A DNA stretch of 64,000 nt. It comes from Enhydrobacter sp. (GTDB taxonomy: Bacteria; Pseudomonadota; Alphaproteobacteria; Reyranellales; Reyranellaceae). Of this stretch, positions 63,385 to 64,000 are shown in pieces. Numbering within the stretch: the first letter of the stretch is position 1; every line of letters begins with the position of its first letter. The translations under genes and the position numbers were made by a program. The stretch covers positions 310,001 through 374,000 of the forward strand of contig NZ_CP126889.1 in assembly GCF_030246845.1 (NCBI RefSeq). Reading direction: 5' to 3'. The notes beneath the pieces were generated by a model. That model was not told where the DNA came from. It did not search any database and saw only the letters and a list, made by a program, of their open reading frames with translations.

Positions 63385-64000
63385 TCATCCCTCGACCGCC
63401 CCTGAGTCTTCACCTGTCAAGCTAGTTAAAAGGCTCTTCGTTTCTGCCATCAGACTCGAAAAGGACTTCTCGAACGTTTCCCGGGCTTTAACTGCAGCCC
63501 GTGTAGCTTCGACAATGCCACTCACGCCGGCCCAATCGGGCGGAACTGGAATCAAAATCCCTGCGATGTGCTTAGGTTCAAGATGTTGTTGAACAGAGCC
63601 GTATTCGTTTCGCAGCATCTGATTGTAGCCAGCATAAGACTGCAAGTAAGCATACACGTAGAACCGAATCGTCTCGTCCTTGATCCTGACCCGGATCATG
63701 TCGTCCGAGACGATGGCCCCAACTAACCGCGGCGTGACATATGCGACCCGCCCGATCGTGCCGGATCTAGTGACCAGAAGGTCACCCTCTTGGACCCGAA
63801 GTATTTTGATGGTGTGCAGTTGCCTTTTCGAAGCCTTCCCAAGGTCGGGAAGCTTCGCACTCTCCGCCTTCTCTTGAAGCACGGCCATTGGAGGAAAGTA
63901 TCGTTCCACGCTCGCGCCGAGTTCGTCTACGATGAGATTCTCGGTCTTAATCCGGGGGCCCTTAAAGATGCCGATATCCTTTGAAAGCTGACCCACCGCC
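63385..64000 (-). CDS. HsdS-like type I restriction specificity subunit, partial (runs off the window)
   Basis: The visible C-terminal 203+ residues look like the second target-recognition domain of a type I restriction-modification specificity subunit: ILRVQEGDLLVTRSGTIGRVAYVTP, VSDDMIRVRIKDETIRFYVYAYLQS, EYGSVQQHLEPKHIAGILIPVPPDW, then a helix (IVEATRAAVKARETFEKSFSSL) matching the conserved spacer that contacts the methylase. The frame stays open to the window edge, so the N-terminus and any hsdM/hsdR lie beyond position 64000. Base composition is clearly lower in GC than upstream genes, suggesting acquired DNA. Confidence 0.75.
   Translation of the reverse strand, partial: AVGQLSKDIGIFKGPRIKTENLIVDELGASVERYFPPMAVLQEKAESAKLPDLGKASKRQLHTIKILRVQEGDLLVTRSGTIGRVAYVTPRLVGAIVSDDMIRVRIKDETIRFYVYAYLQSYAGYNQMLRNEYGSVQQHLEPKHIAGILIPVPPDWAGVSGIVEATRAAVKARETFEKSFSSLMAETKSLLTSLTGEDSGAVEG

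Overview
The window is GC-rich, densely packed alphaproteobacterial chromosome. The evidence is the gene order of the division and cell-wall (dcw) cluster, the ctaC-ctaD-ctaB-ctaG-ctaE-surf1 respiratory cluster next to thrC and an M16 peptidase, and a long-linker FtsZ ending in an [10 protein letters not shown] peptide. A Rhodospirillales or Reyranella-like organism is a reasonable guess, but there is no 16S gene here to prove it.

Layout. Positions 1-20053 (all minus strand) hold a complete dcw cluster read right to left: mraZ, rsmH, ftsL, ftsI, murE, murF, mraY, murD, ftsW, murG, murC, murB, ddl, ftsQ, ftsA, ftsZ. bamD and the first 48 codons of recN follow. Nine of these junctions are ATGA overlaps. 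A MraZ-type operator with three 10-bp-spaced repeats precedes mraZ, and a strong intrinsic terminator follows ftsZ. lpxC, often found between ftsZ and bamD in relatives, is not there. Positions 20327-25361 hold the RNase P RNA gene (rnpB), an AmpD-like amidase, djlA, a TSUP permease and uvrB. Positions 25540-35540 are accessory: a secreted hydrolase, two divergent small lipoproteins, an ABC permease and ATPase separated by a HigBA-type toxin-antitoxin pair, an nfeD/slipin pair, an intradiol dioxygenase with a GNAT enzyme, an Asp/Asn-hydroxylase-like protein, and a RAYT transposase surrounded by its REP palindromes.

Positions 35541-47376 are mostly core: M16 peptidase and thrC, a DUF1272 protein, a VapBC-type pair, an M32 carboxypeptidase, and the aa3-type cytochrome c oxidase genes with assembly factors. 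Positions 47628-50841 carry an orphan CpaF-like ATPase with eroded catalytic motifs and two cyclophilins in tandem, one exported and one cytosolic.

Positions 51098-61082 look like an amide-utilisation regulon. A five-gene branched-chain-type ABC transporter has an FmdD/urea-like binding protein. Next come an AmiC-like sensor without a signal peptide, a divergent MarR regulator, and two divergent paralogous amidases. A near-identical AT-rich motif (CTTGAAAAGT.AAA) sits upstream of the binding protein, upstream of marR and between the two amidases, and is a good candidate for the MarR operator. Positions 61167-64000 hold an NTF2-like protein, an MDR reductase, a truncated formate-dehydrogenase-like fragment, and the edge of a lower-GC region with an HsdS-like specificity subunit running off the window.

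At least five families of short dispersed palindromic repeats punctuate the intergenic spaces. One supplies the C-terminus of the slipin gene. No tRNA gene, CRISPR array or integrase was found, and no gene-free stretch exceeds about 300 bases.
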